From: a virus
Strand: one strand, 5' to 3'
DNA: 41,182 nucleotides
Virus record (IMG/VR): IMGVR_UViG_3300031999_000070
Location: 1 to 41,182 of that record
Positions within the stretch are counted from its first letter, which is position 1. The number at the start of each line of letters is the position of its first letter. Under the pieces are notes generated by a model. That model searched no databases and had not been told where the DNA came from. It saw only the letters and a program-made list of their open reading frames with translations. Both the position numbers and the translations under genes were made by a program. Shown piece after piece: positions 5,625 through 12,349 of this stretch.

Positions 5625-6000
5625 ATATACTATAAAATCTGAAGCCCCTTGGTACATTAAACCAATATTTTGGCTTATTCCTAAGGATTTTGGCATTACA
5701 ATTTGGAACATGATTTATGTTCCAAATGATTTTAGTATAAATAAATATCCTAAACTACTTCAACATGAAAATATTCACATACAGCAATGGAAGAAATACA
5801 AAATATTATTTCCAATTTTATACTTTTTTGTTGCGCCTGTGTTTTTTGCCTATTTCAGATGGAAATTTGAAAGAGAAGCATATTTAATAAATATCAAAGC
5901 TGGAGCATCACAGGATAAAATAGTTGAATTATTATGGCATAATTATTGGTGGACATGGCCACGTCCATGGATGAAAAAGTGGTTTGATGAGCATAAATAG
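5605..6000 (+). CDS. HEXXH-motif, putative zinc metallopeptidase-like membrane protein
   Basis: 131 residues (ATG 5614 is an alternative start). LLQHENIHIQQW (about 51-62) carries HEXXH: His54, Glu55 and His58. FEREAY (about 88-93) could supply the third, glutamate ligand about 30 residues later, the gluzincin arrangement. A hydrophobic segment (ILFPILYFFVAPVFFAYF, about 67-84) lies between them, and a Trp-rich tail follows. Small phage/bacterial proteins with HE..H and a downstream E-R-E-A are a known unassigned group. Proteolysis is inferred and the real role unknown. The gene overlaps the dCMP deaminase start. Confidence 0.6.
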   Translation: MSPMEIEYTIKSEAPWYIKPIFWLIPKDFGITIWNMIYVPNDFSINKYPKLLQHENIHIQQWKKYKILFPILYFFVAPVFFAYFRWKFEREAYLINIKAGASQDKIVELLWHNYWWTWPRPWMKKWFDEHK

Positions 6001-6436
6001 ATATGAATGGGATGCATATTTTATTGATATAGCCCACACTGTATCTAAACGAGCCACGTGTGACAGGAAACATGTGGGCGCGGTTATAGTTAAAAATAGG
6101 ACCATATTGAGCACAGGTTATAATGGATCAATTAGGGGCATGCCACACTGCGATGAAGTTGGACACTTGATGGAAAATGGGCATTGTATTAGAGTTGTGC
6201 ATGCTGAGGTTAATGCGGTGCTGCAGGCAGCTAAAAATGGTGTGGCGATAGATGGTGCCACAATGTATGTAACTTGTAGTCCGTGTTGGAATTGTTTTAA
6301 ACTAATTGCCAACGCTGGTATTACTAGTATAATATACCAAGAATTTTATAGGGATGAAAGAATCTTTATGGTTGCTAATAAGATTGGAATAGAACTTAAA
6401 CAAGTGGAGAGCACAAATGGCAGCAAAGAAAGTTAA
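5987..6436 (+). CDS. dCMP deaminase
   Basis: 149 residues from ATG 5987 (a TTG precedes it). It is a zinc-dependent deaminase converting dCMP to dUMP to feed dTMP synthesis. Motifs: VGAVIVKN, GYNGSIRGMPHC (the nucleotide/zinc region characteristic of dCMP rather than cytidine deaminases), catalytic HAE (His72, Glu74) and PCWNC (Cys100, Cys103) as zinc ligands. Length fits the family. No thymidylate synthase is in the window, so the partner may lie elsewhere or in the host. It overlaps both neighbours, in the accessory operon. Confidence 0.92.
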   Translation: MSINRYEWDAYFIDIAHTVSKRATCDRKHVGAVIVKNRTILSTGYNGSIRGMPHCDEVGHLMENGHCIRVVHAEVNAVLQAAKNGVAIDGATMYVTCSPCWNCFKLIANAGITSIIYQEFYRDERIFMVANKIGIELKQVESTNGSKES

Positions 6437-6764
6437 TTTGGTTGGTGTGGCTGCTTTAGTAACAGCAATATCAACTGCTGGCCTAGCGTTTTGGCAGCAA
6501 TATTCTAAGACACAATACAACGCAAAAATGATGAAAAGTATGTTTGCGATTATGGATTATAGACTTCAACGAATAGAAAAGAAATTAAAGATTGAAACTC
6601 CACCAGTATTTATGGGGATGATGGGAGCAGTTGGTACTGCTGAACCTGTTGGTGAAATGAAGATGTTACACAGTGCAGAACCAGCTCCAATGCCAATGGA
6701 TTTCGATACCATGCAAAAAGTTGTTGATATGACTGGTAAAGCGGTTGAGGTGCCACAAGAATGA
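6417..6764 (+). CDS. Single-pass membrane protein with coiled coil
   Basis: 115 residues. One hydrophobic helix (VGVAALVTAISTAGLAFW, about 8-25) follows a short basic N-terminus, then a heptad-like helix (MKSMFAIMDYRLQRIEKKLKI, split here) and a Pro/Met-rich tail. GGAG sits upstream of ATG 6417. The layout suits an inner-membrane-anchored protein with a cytoplasmic or periplasmic helix; a holin or spanin role is possible but unsupported. Its stop overlaps the next start (ATGA at 6761). Confidence 0.6.
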   Translation: MAAKKVNLVGVAALVTAISTAGLAFWQQYSKTQYNAKMMKSMFAIMDYRLQRIEKKLKIETPPVFMGMMGAVGTAEPVGEMKMLHSAEPAPMPMDFDTMQKVVDMTGKAVEVPQE

Positions 6765-7123
6765 GTAGTTGCATGCAATGTGGTTCTGAGATGTCTACGG
6801 GTGGATGTCTGAAATGTAATTCTGGTCTTACAATTATGCTTCCTCGTCAGAAGGATGCAAATGTTGGATTTAGATACTATTTGGTATGTGATCACGACTG
6901 GACATTCTTGTATGGTGAAACTGCGTGGTGTTGGAAATGCGGTTCATTACACATAATGCACGATGGAGTACCACGAGTTTATAGAGTTGGCGAACACCCA
7001 AAACTAGGAGATGATTATGGAAGAGGTAAAGCCCCAGGAAAAGACGCAAGAGATTCCACAAATTCTTATTGCGTCCCGAGTCAAGGAACTTTTACATGCG
7101 ATGGATTTAAATGCGTCGGGTGA
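6761..7123 (+). CDS. Zinc-ribbon protein
   Basis: 120 residues. MSSCMQCGSEMSTGGCLKCNSG carries CxxC-x8-CxxC (about 4-19), and CDHDW...WCWKCGSLHIMH carries a second Cys/His group (about 46-68). The last third overlaps the histone-fold gene by 107 bases in another frame and looks less protein-like (PGKDARDSTNSYC), so this gene's 3' end may be a later extension. Start in an ATGA overlap. Function unknown; nucleic-acid or chaperone-type zinc binding inferred. Confidence 0.6.
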   Translation: MSSCMQCGSEMSTGGCLKCNSGLTIMLPRQKDANVGFRYYLVCDHDWTFLYGETAWCWKCGSLHIMHDGVPRVYRVGEHPKLGDDYGRGKAPGKDARDSTNSYCVPSQGTFTCDGFKCVG

Positions 7124-7226
7124 TTATATCGACGCATTGAATACTTATCTTATTGAAAAGATTCAAAAATCTGGTGGACGATGTAAGGGTAATGGGCGCA
7201 AAACCACTAGACCATACGACCTGTAG
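7017..7226 (+). CDS. Bacterial/phage-type histone-fold protein
   Basis: 69 residues from ATG 7017, six bases after AGGAG (7006-7010); ATG 7011 is too close to that site. IASRVKELLHAMDLNASGDY (helix 1 and loop), IDALNTYLIEKIQKS (long helix 2) and NGRKTTRPYDL (loop 2) match singlet histones, including the R-K-T and R-P-x-D signature. The chain ends at DL, so helix 3 is nearly absent, as described for bacterial histones such as Bdellovibrio Bd0055. It would form dimers that bind or coat DNA. A role in genome compaction or host nucleoid takeover is inferred. Confidence 0.75.
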   Translation: MEEVKPQEKTQEIPQILIASRVKELLHAMDLNASGDYIDALNTYLIEKIQKSGGRCKGNGRKTTRPYDL

Positions 7227-7261
7227 ACCCAAATTATATTCGTGGTTGATTATTTATTAAC

Positions 7262-7495
7262 ATGCCACGAGTAGAAATGCCCACGTCTGAAGAACTAATG
7301 AAAATGGTGTGTAAGCACCAGACGTTATTCTTTGGAAGTGGTGGATATTATATAATCTGTGCTGAATGTTCATATATGTGGGTTGCTAAAGACCCAATGA
7401 GTCAAATGGATGAACCAGCTAAAGATTTTCAAAGGTTAGAATTAACAAATAAAGATATTAGAATAGATCCTCAATTAGATCCTGGCCACAAATAA
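7262..7495 (+). CDS. Hypothetical small Cys/His protein
   Basis: 77 residues, MPRVEMPTSEELMKMVCKHQTLFF...YIICAECSYMWVAKD. CKH and CAEC could make one zinc site. It has an acidic C-terminal half and no clear ribosome-binding site. It converges on and overlaps the minus-strand gene at 7471 by 25 bases. No family recognised. Confidence 0.5.
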   Translation: MPRVEMPTSEELMKMVCKHQTLFFGSGGYYIICAECSYMWVAKDPMSQMDEPAKDFQRLELTNKDIRIDPQLDPGHK

Positions 7496-7668
7496 ACACG
7501 TAGTTTCCCACCACACACAACTGTCCAACCATGAGATAGGGCTGTGGTACCACTAAAATTATTTATTTTAATGTATACATTTGGATCGTCTGGTATTTTG
7601 AATCTGTGTCCAATTTCAATTTTCTGAAATGGTACTGTTTCTAACCAAATTTTGATCCATTTACACAT
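7471..7668 (-). CDS. Small phage beta-rich protein
   Basis: 65 residues, MCKWIKIWLETVPFQKIEIGHRFKIPDDPNVYIKINN... divided here. The pattern F..IEIGHRF..P....Y.KI......A...G..V resembles a widespread group of small phage proteins of unknown function. It starts directly after the stop of the lytic transglycosylase gene (TAA then ATG), so it is the last gene of the minus-strand cluster. Confidence 0.6.
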   Translation of the reverse strand: MCKWIKIWLETVPFQKIEIGHRFKIPDDPNVYIKINNFSGTTALSHGWTVVCGGKLRVYLWPGSN

Positions 7669-8292
7669 TTATTGTGCGGTGGCAACATAAATAGTAGAAT
7701 CAAATTTAATTCTCTTTAATCTGTTAAATGTTTTAATAATTGCCTTTGAATATCCGGTACGAGGATTGATTCCTTGTCGTAATAGTTTGTTAACCGTATC
7801 TGGGCCTCTATTGTAAGCTGTAAGTACTAAATCATATCTTTTGTACATTTTTTCATATTTAGATAAAATTTCAATACCATATTTTATATTTGTATTAATA
7901 TCGTAAAAATTATTAACACCAAAGGTATCAGTCCAGAGAGGCATAACCTGCATTAAACCTTGCGCCCCTGTTGGAGATTTTGCCTCTGGATTGAAATACG
8001 ACTCAACAGCCATAATAGCAAGTATCATGTCTGGGTCTTTATTTGTTTTTGTACAATTTTGATAAATGCTTGTGGATATTTGATGTAATAATTCTTGATC
8101 AATTCTATGTCTAATATGCAGTATCTTGTATTCAATTTTGTCTATTTCTCTTATTTCATACAATATATTTTCTGCCCGTTGTGCTTCATGTTTATCATCA
8201 GTATTTATAGTTCCAGCGTTTGTGCCACTTGGATCCCAAGTATTTAATAATACCGCAGCTATACTGGTAATTACCAATATATATTTTATCAT
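7669..8292 (-). CDS. Lytic transglycosylase (SLT domain)
   Basis: 207 residues. An N-terminal hydrophobic segment (YILVITSIAAVLLN, about 4-17) looks like a signal or anchor. The SLT domain spans about 85-200: catalytic Glu97 in MAVESYFNPEAKS, then PTGAQGLMQVMP, then AYNRG (159-163), all hallmark motifs. It cleaves the MurNAc-GlcNAc bond of peptidoglycan with 1,6-anhydro product. It could act in host lysis or as a cell-wall-opening enzyme. It overlaps the upstream minus-strand gene (start 8292, stop 8289-8291) and is followed by the 65-aa gene. No holin is recognisable beside it. Confidence 0.88.
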   Translation of the reverse strand: MIKYILVITSIAAVLLNTWDPSGTNAGTINTDDKHEAQRAENILYEIREIDKIEYKILHIRHRIDQELLHQISTSIYQNCTKTNKDPDMILAIMAVESYFNPEAKSPTGAQGLMQVMPLWTDTFGVNNFYDINTNIKYGIEILSKYEKMYKRYDLVLTAYNRGPDTVNKLLRQGINPRTGYSKAIIKTFNRLKRIKFDSTIYVATAQ

Positions 8293-8480
8293 TTACGTCT
8301 CCAATCGCCACCCTTTTCTTCTTTGGGTTTAATGTGTTCCTTACCACACCTACAACACATAGCCCCAGCATCATAGCGGTGTATGTGTGTTTTGTATTCT
8401 TCTGACCACGAGCATGGTTCTTGTATTATTTCTTCTTTTTTGTACATCATACTAAAATATCCCATACTCTGTTTTGTCAT
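8289..8480 (-). CDS. Small Cys/His-rich protein upstream of transglycosylase
   Basis: 63 residues from ATG 8480 (an internal ATG at 8465 is possible). CSWSEEYKTHIHRYDAGAMCCRCGKEH gives a Cys/His cluster likely to bind zinc; the tail is Lys/Arg-rich. It opens the minus-strand three-gene cluster and its stop overlaps the next start. A similar arrangement of CxxC plus H is common in small phage proteins. Function unknown. Confidence 0.6.
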   Translation of the reverse strand: MTKQSMGYFSMMYKKEEIIQEPCSWSEEYKTHIHRYDAGAMCCRCGKEHIKPKEEKGGDWRRK

Positions 8481-8555
8481 AAGAACTCTATAATATTAAC
8501 CAACCACACAATTAGTCATCTACAATATTCCTATTAAGGTTGTTTTTGGAGATAT

Positions 8556-8571
8556 TTGTATTTGCATACAA
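8556..8571. promoter_or_regulatory. LexA-box-like palindrome TTGTAT-TTGC-ATACAA
   Basis: A 16-base inverted repeat with perfect 6-base arms, located 35 bases before the LexA-type gene at 8606 and within the 125-base divergent gap. The proteobacterial LexA box is CTGTATATATATACAG; this site keeps TGTAT and ATACA at the same spacing. It is a natural candidate operator for the downstream protein, possibly controlling both divergent genes. Seen directly; binding inferred. Confidence 0.6.
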
Positions 8572-8605
8572 TAAATTGATAAAATAGCCAATATTATGAT
8601 ATGGT

Positions 8606-8971
8606 ATGTACATGAGAGCAGAGCTAACAGAAGGCCAGAAGAAAATTTATGGTTTTATTTCTGAATTTATAAAAGATCATAATTTCCCTCCCACAATACG
8701 AGAAATTCAAGATAATTTTGGATTTAAATCCGGCAACTCAGTAGTTACTCAAATTAAGAAATTGAAAGAAAAAGGATATGTTGCCAATAAGAGCGCAAAG
8801 AGCAAGATGTCAGCTCGAACGCTCAGATTGGTTGATGATATTGTCGGATATCACATGATCGAGTCAGCACAGCTATCAAAAGTTATTGCCGAAATGAAAC
8901 AAAAAGGTTATGCAATTCCTGTTGATGTGGCGGTGGAGTTATTACATCGGCTAAATATTAGAATTCAATAA
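8606..8971 (+). CDS. LexA-type winged-helix repressor without protease domain
   Basis: 121 residues (ATG 8612 also possible). LTEGQKKIYGFISEFIKDHNFPPTIREIQDNFGF and KSGNSVVTQIKKLKEKGYV reproduce the LexA N-terminal DNA-binding domain: LTxxQ, PPTIREI, SxxxV...L..KG. The C-terminal 50 residues are helical and show no S24 Ser/Lys protease, so it cannot self-cleave like LexA. It is likely a constitutive repressor or a competitor at host SOS operators. The palindrome at 8556-8571 suggests autoregulation. Confidence 0.85.
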   Translation: MYMRAELTEGQKKIYGFISEFIKDHNFPPTIREIQDNFGFKSGNSVVTQIKKLKEKGYVANKSAKSKMSARTLRLVDDIVGYHMIESAQLSKVIAEMKQKGYAIPVDVAVELLHRLNIRIQ

Positions 8972-9148
8972 TTATTTTACAAATCCCATTTCTCTCAAGT
9001 TAATTTCTTGTGTGATCTCTGTTTCCGATGGTTTCTTCTTGAGTTCTACGAGATACAAATTTCCATCTCTTGATCCAGCACATTCTGTGTGGTCGATTGG
9101 GCGTCGCACAATTTTTCTGCACATGGAACACTGATATAATTTCCGCAT
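8972..9148 (-). CDS. Small zinc-finger-type protein
   Basis: 58 residues starting MRKLYQCSMCRKIVRRP at ATG 9148, chosen because GAGG lies six bases upstream; a TTG start at 9193 would run through the promoter. CSMC and HTEC (about 7-10 and 19-22) could bind one zinc. The C-terminal half is charged. It converges directly on the LexA-type gene. Function unknown. Confidence 0.6.
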   Translation of the reverse strand: MRKLYQCSMCRKIVRRPIDHTECAGSRDGNLYLVELKKKPSETEITQEINLREMGFVK

Positions 9149-9164
9149 GTGTGCCTCTATTTTT

Positions 9165-9193
9165 ATTATAACTGCGAGAACCGTGCCAATCAA
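9165..9193 (-). promoter_or_regulatory. Sigma70-like promoter for the minus-strand gene at 9148
   Basis: On the minus strand TTGATT (plus 9188-9193) and TATAAT (plus 9165-9170) are separated by exactly 17 bases. The start codon follows 16 bases after the -10, giving a very short leader that still contains GAGG. The match is good by eye. Confidence 0.55.
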
Positions 9194-9266
9194 CCGTTAC
9201 TAAAAGCCTATACAATTCGATTATTAAGCGCGTACAAAGAATATGCTCTAGACTGTCTGGGGATAT

Positions 9267-9584
9267 ATGATGCAAGAAAAGCAACATCAGTTAATGCATC
9301 AAGTCATAAATTGGTATTTCGATAACTTCGATCCTGGCATTTCGAAAACATCTGCTAGAGATCCAAAACATTCAGAAGAGATGTGGGCCTTGTTATTAGC
9401 AAAGGCCATATCATCTTTTAACCAGGGATTGGAAGATCGGGTAGAACCTGATAATTCCAGGGTGGCACATATTGAAGAATTATCTAATGATATAATTGAT
9501 ATGGTTGGCATTAATGCGTTTAAGGATATTTCATTATTAGTTACAGCCTCTGGATGCTGCAGGCTGGCGTCTGTTGAGGAATAA
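9267..9584 (+). CDS. Hypothetical protein heading the virion operon
   Basis: 105 residues, ATG at 9267 or 9270. It is helical and His/Gln-rich at the N-terminus, followed by SEEMWALLLAKAISSFNQGLED and VAHIEELSNDIIDMVGI. No family recognised. It is the first gene of an unbroken plus-strand run to 41182 and is immediately followed (TAA then ATG) by the ferritin-like fusion, so it may be its partner. No clear promoter motif is seen on the plus strand in 9194-9266. Confidence 0.6.
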   Translation: MMQEKQHQLMHQVINWYFDNFDPGISKTSARDPKHSEEMWALLLAKAISSFNQGLEDRVEPDNSRVAHIEELSNDIIDMVGINAFKDISLLVTASGCCRLASVEE

Positions 9585-11564
9585 ATGAGCCAGCTCACTG
9601 AACTTCTTAAGGATATTGTACAAACTGAACATGGGCAGTGGATGCGGTATACGTATCTATCAGTCCTTGGACATGGTCTGCACACCGATACTCTTAAGGA
9701 ACATTTTGAAGAGCATGCACAAGATGAATTGCGACATGCCAAATTAGTTTCTAGGTGGATTGTTGATTTGGGTGATGCTCCACCTACCCAAATCCCATGT
9801 ATTGAGCAGCTTGCAGCTTCTAGTGAAGAATCGATTCAGTGGTTACTTAAGGCTGAGTTAGATGGAGCAAATAAATATCAGATAGCCATGGAATTAGCTG
9901 AAGGTATTCATGGGCTTCAAAATGATATTGGTGATATTTTATCAGAAGAACATGAACATATTTCTGATCTAATGAAAATGTTGTCACAGTTCAAAGATAA
10001 GACCGATGATGCTGTGACATTGGTTGTGGTAGCTTCAGCTTATAATAAATTTGTTAGAAGTGGATCATTTAAAAGATTTGCGTCCCACCACAAAATAGCC
10101 GGTGCATTAGAAGACTTTATTAAAGAAGAATTACAATTGGCATGGGACAAATATGAAATGGATTATACGCCTGAAAAAGGGCGTCAATATGTTGAGGATG
10201 AAGCAAAGAAACACATCCAAAACTTATATAATCGTCTGACAGTGGAAGAAGATCAATCTGCTAAACCAGCATTACAATTCTATACTAATTTATATAAATA
10301 TGTTGTAGATCCTAAAGTGAAGGGTGGCTGGACAACATACCATAAGTCGTTCTGGCCCGACTATGAACAATGGTTACGATCTGATATTGAGCAAGAAAAA
10401 ACTAAGCCAAAGACATTTGAAGATGTTATGACGATAGTAGACCCAGCATTTGCTGTTCCCACCCCCAAAGCTGCACCTAAGAAGATGTTGATGACTCCTA
10501 AGCAGAGACTTCAGCAACAAGAGCAAGAGATGTTGAAGCAAATTCGTGAAAAAGAAGAACAGGGAGTACCAACTTCTGAAGAAATTGAAGAAGAAGCTAA
10601 AGCTACTGAAGAGGCTGAACTTCAAGAAACCATGGGGTTTGGTGAGCCAGTAGTAGAACAATCTACCCTTACTAAGACCAGAATGGAAGAACCAGAAGTT
10701 AAACCAGATGATGAATTAATTAAGCAGCTTAATAAAATATTGAGTTTTTCATCTAAAAAATACGAAGACACTGAACAAAGAGATATGGTTATTGGTAAAG
10801 CATTGGCACCAGTTTATGTTAGTAGACACGATCAATTTATGCTCTGGACTCAACAACTTAGTTCTGATTTACGACAATATGTTATGACCATCATATCTCC
10901 TTATGTTTATCAAATAGAAAGCAAGGGAGATATTGGAGAAGGATCAGAAGAAGTGGTGAGTAGGCCACCAGTCGAGATGGAAGAGGAAGAGGCTAGACCA
11001 GAGGCACCATTTGAAGAGGAAGAGAAGGAAGAGAAGGAAGAGAAGAAAAACAAGAAAGAAGAAGAAGAGGAAATTGAGCCAGCAGAAGAACTAGAGACAG
11101 AACGCGATGTTGATATTGAGTATGAGAAGGCCATGGAAGCGCCATCGATGGCGAAATCCAAGCCTACTTTTGGTGATATAGACTGGGCCAATATTCCTTC
11201 TGTGGAAGTCGAAGAGACCAAAGAACCAGAGGCCAAGACCACAGAACGTAGACCTGTAGAGACTTTGAGTAGTAAGATACAGGTTTGGGATGCCTTCAGA
11301 GGGTTAGAAGGTAAGGGACAGAAATTTGCTGTCGGTATTGGTGACAGAATCAGAAATATGACACCAGATGAAGAATCAGTTCCGCCTCCTGGAAGACCAG
11401 GTAGAACTGAAGCTACTGTTGGTACTATTCAAGGTATTAATCCTTCTGGTTTAATTACTGTGCGTACTGATGATGGTAAAGTTCACGAATGGAATCCAGA
11501 TATTGATATTCTGGAAATTGATGCTAAAGAAAGATCTAAATACGTTTTACGTCAAGGCAAATAA
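9585..11564 (+). CDS. Ferritin-like diiron domain fused to a large acidic phage protein
   Basis: 659 residues. Residues 1-133 form a four-helix ferritin-like domain with Glu15, Glu48/His51 (ELRH), Glu91 and Glu122/His125 (EHEH). This is the ligand order and spacing of bacterioferritin (E18, E51, H54, E94, E127, H130); the haem Met position is Leu. Residues ~150-275 and ~370-440 are helical. Between them and after them are Glu/Lys-rich linkers (~460-510). The C-terminal ~75 residues look like a KOW/SH3-like barrel (VGIGDRIRNM, ATVGTIQGI, GLITVRTDDGK). Ferritin-like proteins oxidise or store iron, or carry other diiron chemistry. Position among packaging genes suggests a virion protein; its activity is inferred. 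Confidence 0.75.
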   Translation: MSQLTELLKDIVQTEHGQWMRYTYLSVLGHGLHTDTLKEHFEEHAQDELRHAKLVSRWIVDLGDAPPTQIPCIEQLAASSEESIQWLLKAELDGANKYQIAMELAEGIHGLQNDIGDILSEEHEHISDLMKMLSQFKDKTDDAVTLVVVASAYNKFVRSGSFKRFASHHKIAGALEDFIKEELQLAWDKYEMDYTPEKGRQYVEDEAKKHIQNLYNRLTVEEDQSAKPALQFYTNLYKYVVDPKVKGGWTTYHKSFWPDYEQWLRSDIEQEKTKPKTFEDVMTIVDPAFAVPTPKAAPKKMLMTPKQRLQQQEQEMLKQIREKEEQGVPTSEEIEEEAKATEEAELQETMGFGEPVVEQSTLTKTRMEEPEVKPDDELIKQLNKILSFSSKKYEDTEQRDMVIGKALAPVYVSRHDQFMLWTQQLSSDLRQYVMTIISPYVYQIESKGDIGEGSEEVVSRPPVEMEEEEARPEAPFEEEEKEEKEEKKNKKEEEEEIEPAEELETERDVDIEYEKAMEAPSMAKSKPTFGDIDWANIPSVEVEETKEPEAKTTERRPVETLSSKIQVWDAFRGLEGKGQKFAVGIGDRIRNMTPDEESVPPPGRPGRTEATVGTIQGINPSGLITVRTDDGKVHEWNPDIDILEIDAKERSKYVLRQGK

Positions 11565-11576
11565 CAGGAGATAGTT

Positions 11577-11882
11577 ATGGAAAAGATTGCAGTTGATCAA
11601 GCGGCCAAAGATTATTGGAGCAATTATTTTAAGGAATATGGCCAAATGTGGGTTCGCAATATTCCACGACGCATTAAGGCTGAAGTGCGCCGAGCCATGA
11701 AGGCATCTAGCACTGAAGGCAGTGTTATTCCACTCGCCTATGAAGTTGCTGATGACGGTACCTTATCTATCGAAGCAGCCTTTGTTGGTAAATTGGATGA
11801 TAAGGATGCTAAGGTTTTGATCACAGCCGAATTTGATGATAATGGTATTTTGAAGAGCTTTGATCCTACTCGCGTGATCTAA
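11577..11882 (+). CDS. 101-aa protein sharing a YW motif with the giant virion protein
   Basis: Ribosome-binding site AGGAGAT before ATG 11577. The first ~41 residues (KIAVDQAAKDYW, then YFKEYG, then IPRR...KAS) match an internal segment of the 1616-aa protein (KLAVDPTAKQYW, AFGDYG, VPRM...KAS; 16800-16920). The C-terminal half is a compact beta-rich unit (LSIEAAFVGKLDDKDAKVLIT) of unknown fold. The shared segment may be a docking or head-targeting element. Its stop overlaps the J-domain start (TAATG). Confidence 0.65.
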   Translation: MEKIAVDQAAKDYWSNYFKEYGQMWVRNIPRRIKAEVRRAMKASSTEGSVIPLAYEVADDGTLSIEAAFVGKLDDKDAKVLITAEFDDNGILKSFDPTRVI

Positions 11883-12310
11883 TGAACGTTTATGAAGCCA
11901 GCATACTGCTCAGTGTGTGGCCTGTGGTTAAGGCCAGGGCAGAGATTTGGTTAACAGCCAAACCTTCTGAGAGTATGTGGAATGGCTTCAAAGACATCAT
12001 TAAAAATAGATATAGAGAATTATCATTGGTTCATCATCCAGATATGGGTGGCGACCATGATACCTATATTAAGATCCAAAGAGCATATGAAGTACTCAGG
12101 TATTCTGCATTGGAAGACATTGTAGAAGCATTATCATATGAGAAGAAGATGATTGCTGAGTATTGTAAACCTGGATCAGATAAATGTAAAAATTGCTCCA
12201 AATGGAGCAAAATGATTAATCTGTGTGCTACTATCTCCTGTACGGGATTTGAAATTAATAGCAGTCCTAACTATGGACACCTTAAACAAGAACAAAGTGG
12301 AGCATATTGA
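11882..12310 (+). CDS. J-domain (DnaJ-like) protein with Cys cluster
   Basis: 142 residues. YRELSLVHHPDMGGDHDTY followed by IKIQRAYEVL contains the invariant HPD (His52, Pro53, Asp54) between helices II and III of a J-domain, plus the usual A-Y-E-V-L of helix III. J-domains stimulate Hsp70 (DnaK) ATPase and recruit substrates. The C-terminal half has CKPGSDKCKNCSKW...CATISC, a likely metal site. It sits in the virion operon and could recruit host DnaK to head or tail assembly; that role is inferred. Confidence 0.82.
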   Translation: MNVYEASILLSVWPVVKARAEIWLTAKPSESMWNGFKDIIKNRYRELSLVHHPDMGGDHDTYIKIQRAYEVLRYSALEDIVEALSYEKKMIAEYCKPGSDKCKNCSKWSKMINLCATISCTGFEINSSPNYGHLKQEQSGAY

Positions 12311-12349
12311 TCTTGTCGAATTTATGACAGGGTAAATTGGAGATGTAAA

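Noticed and set aside
8940-9000. Terminator between convergent genes at 8971/8972
   Set aside because: No stem-loop followed by a T-run can be drawn; the genes abut directly. No convincing intrinsic terminator was seen anywhere in the window.
9194-9266. Plus-strand promoter for the long virion operon
   Set aside because: Several AT-rich hexamers are present but none pairs a -35 and -10 at acceptable spacing; a phage-specific motif may be used that I cannot identify from one site.
10374-11242. Minus-strand open frames under the ferritin-like fusion gene
   Set aside because: They are Ser/Phe-rich mirror images of the Glu/Lys-rich coding strand, with no ribosome-binding site and no motif.
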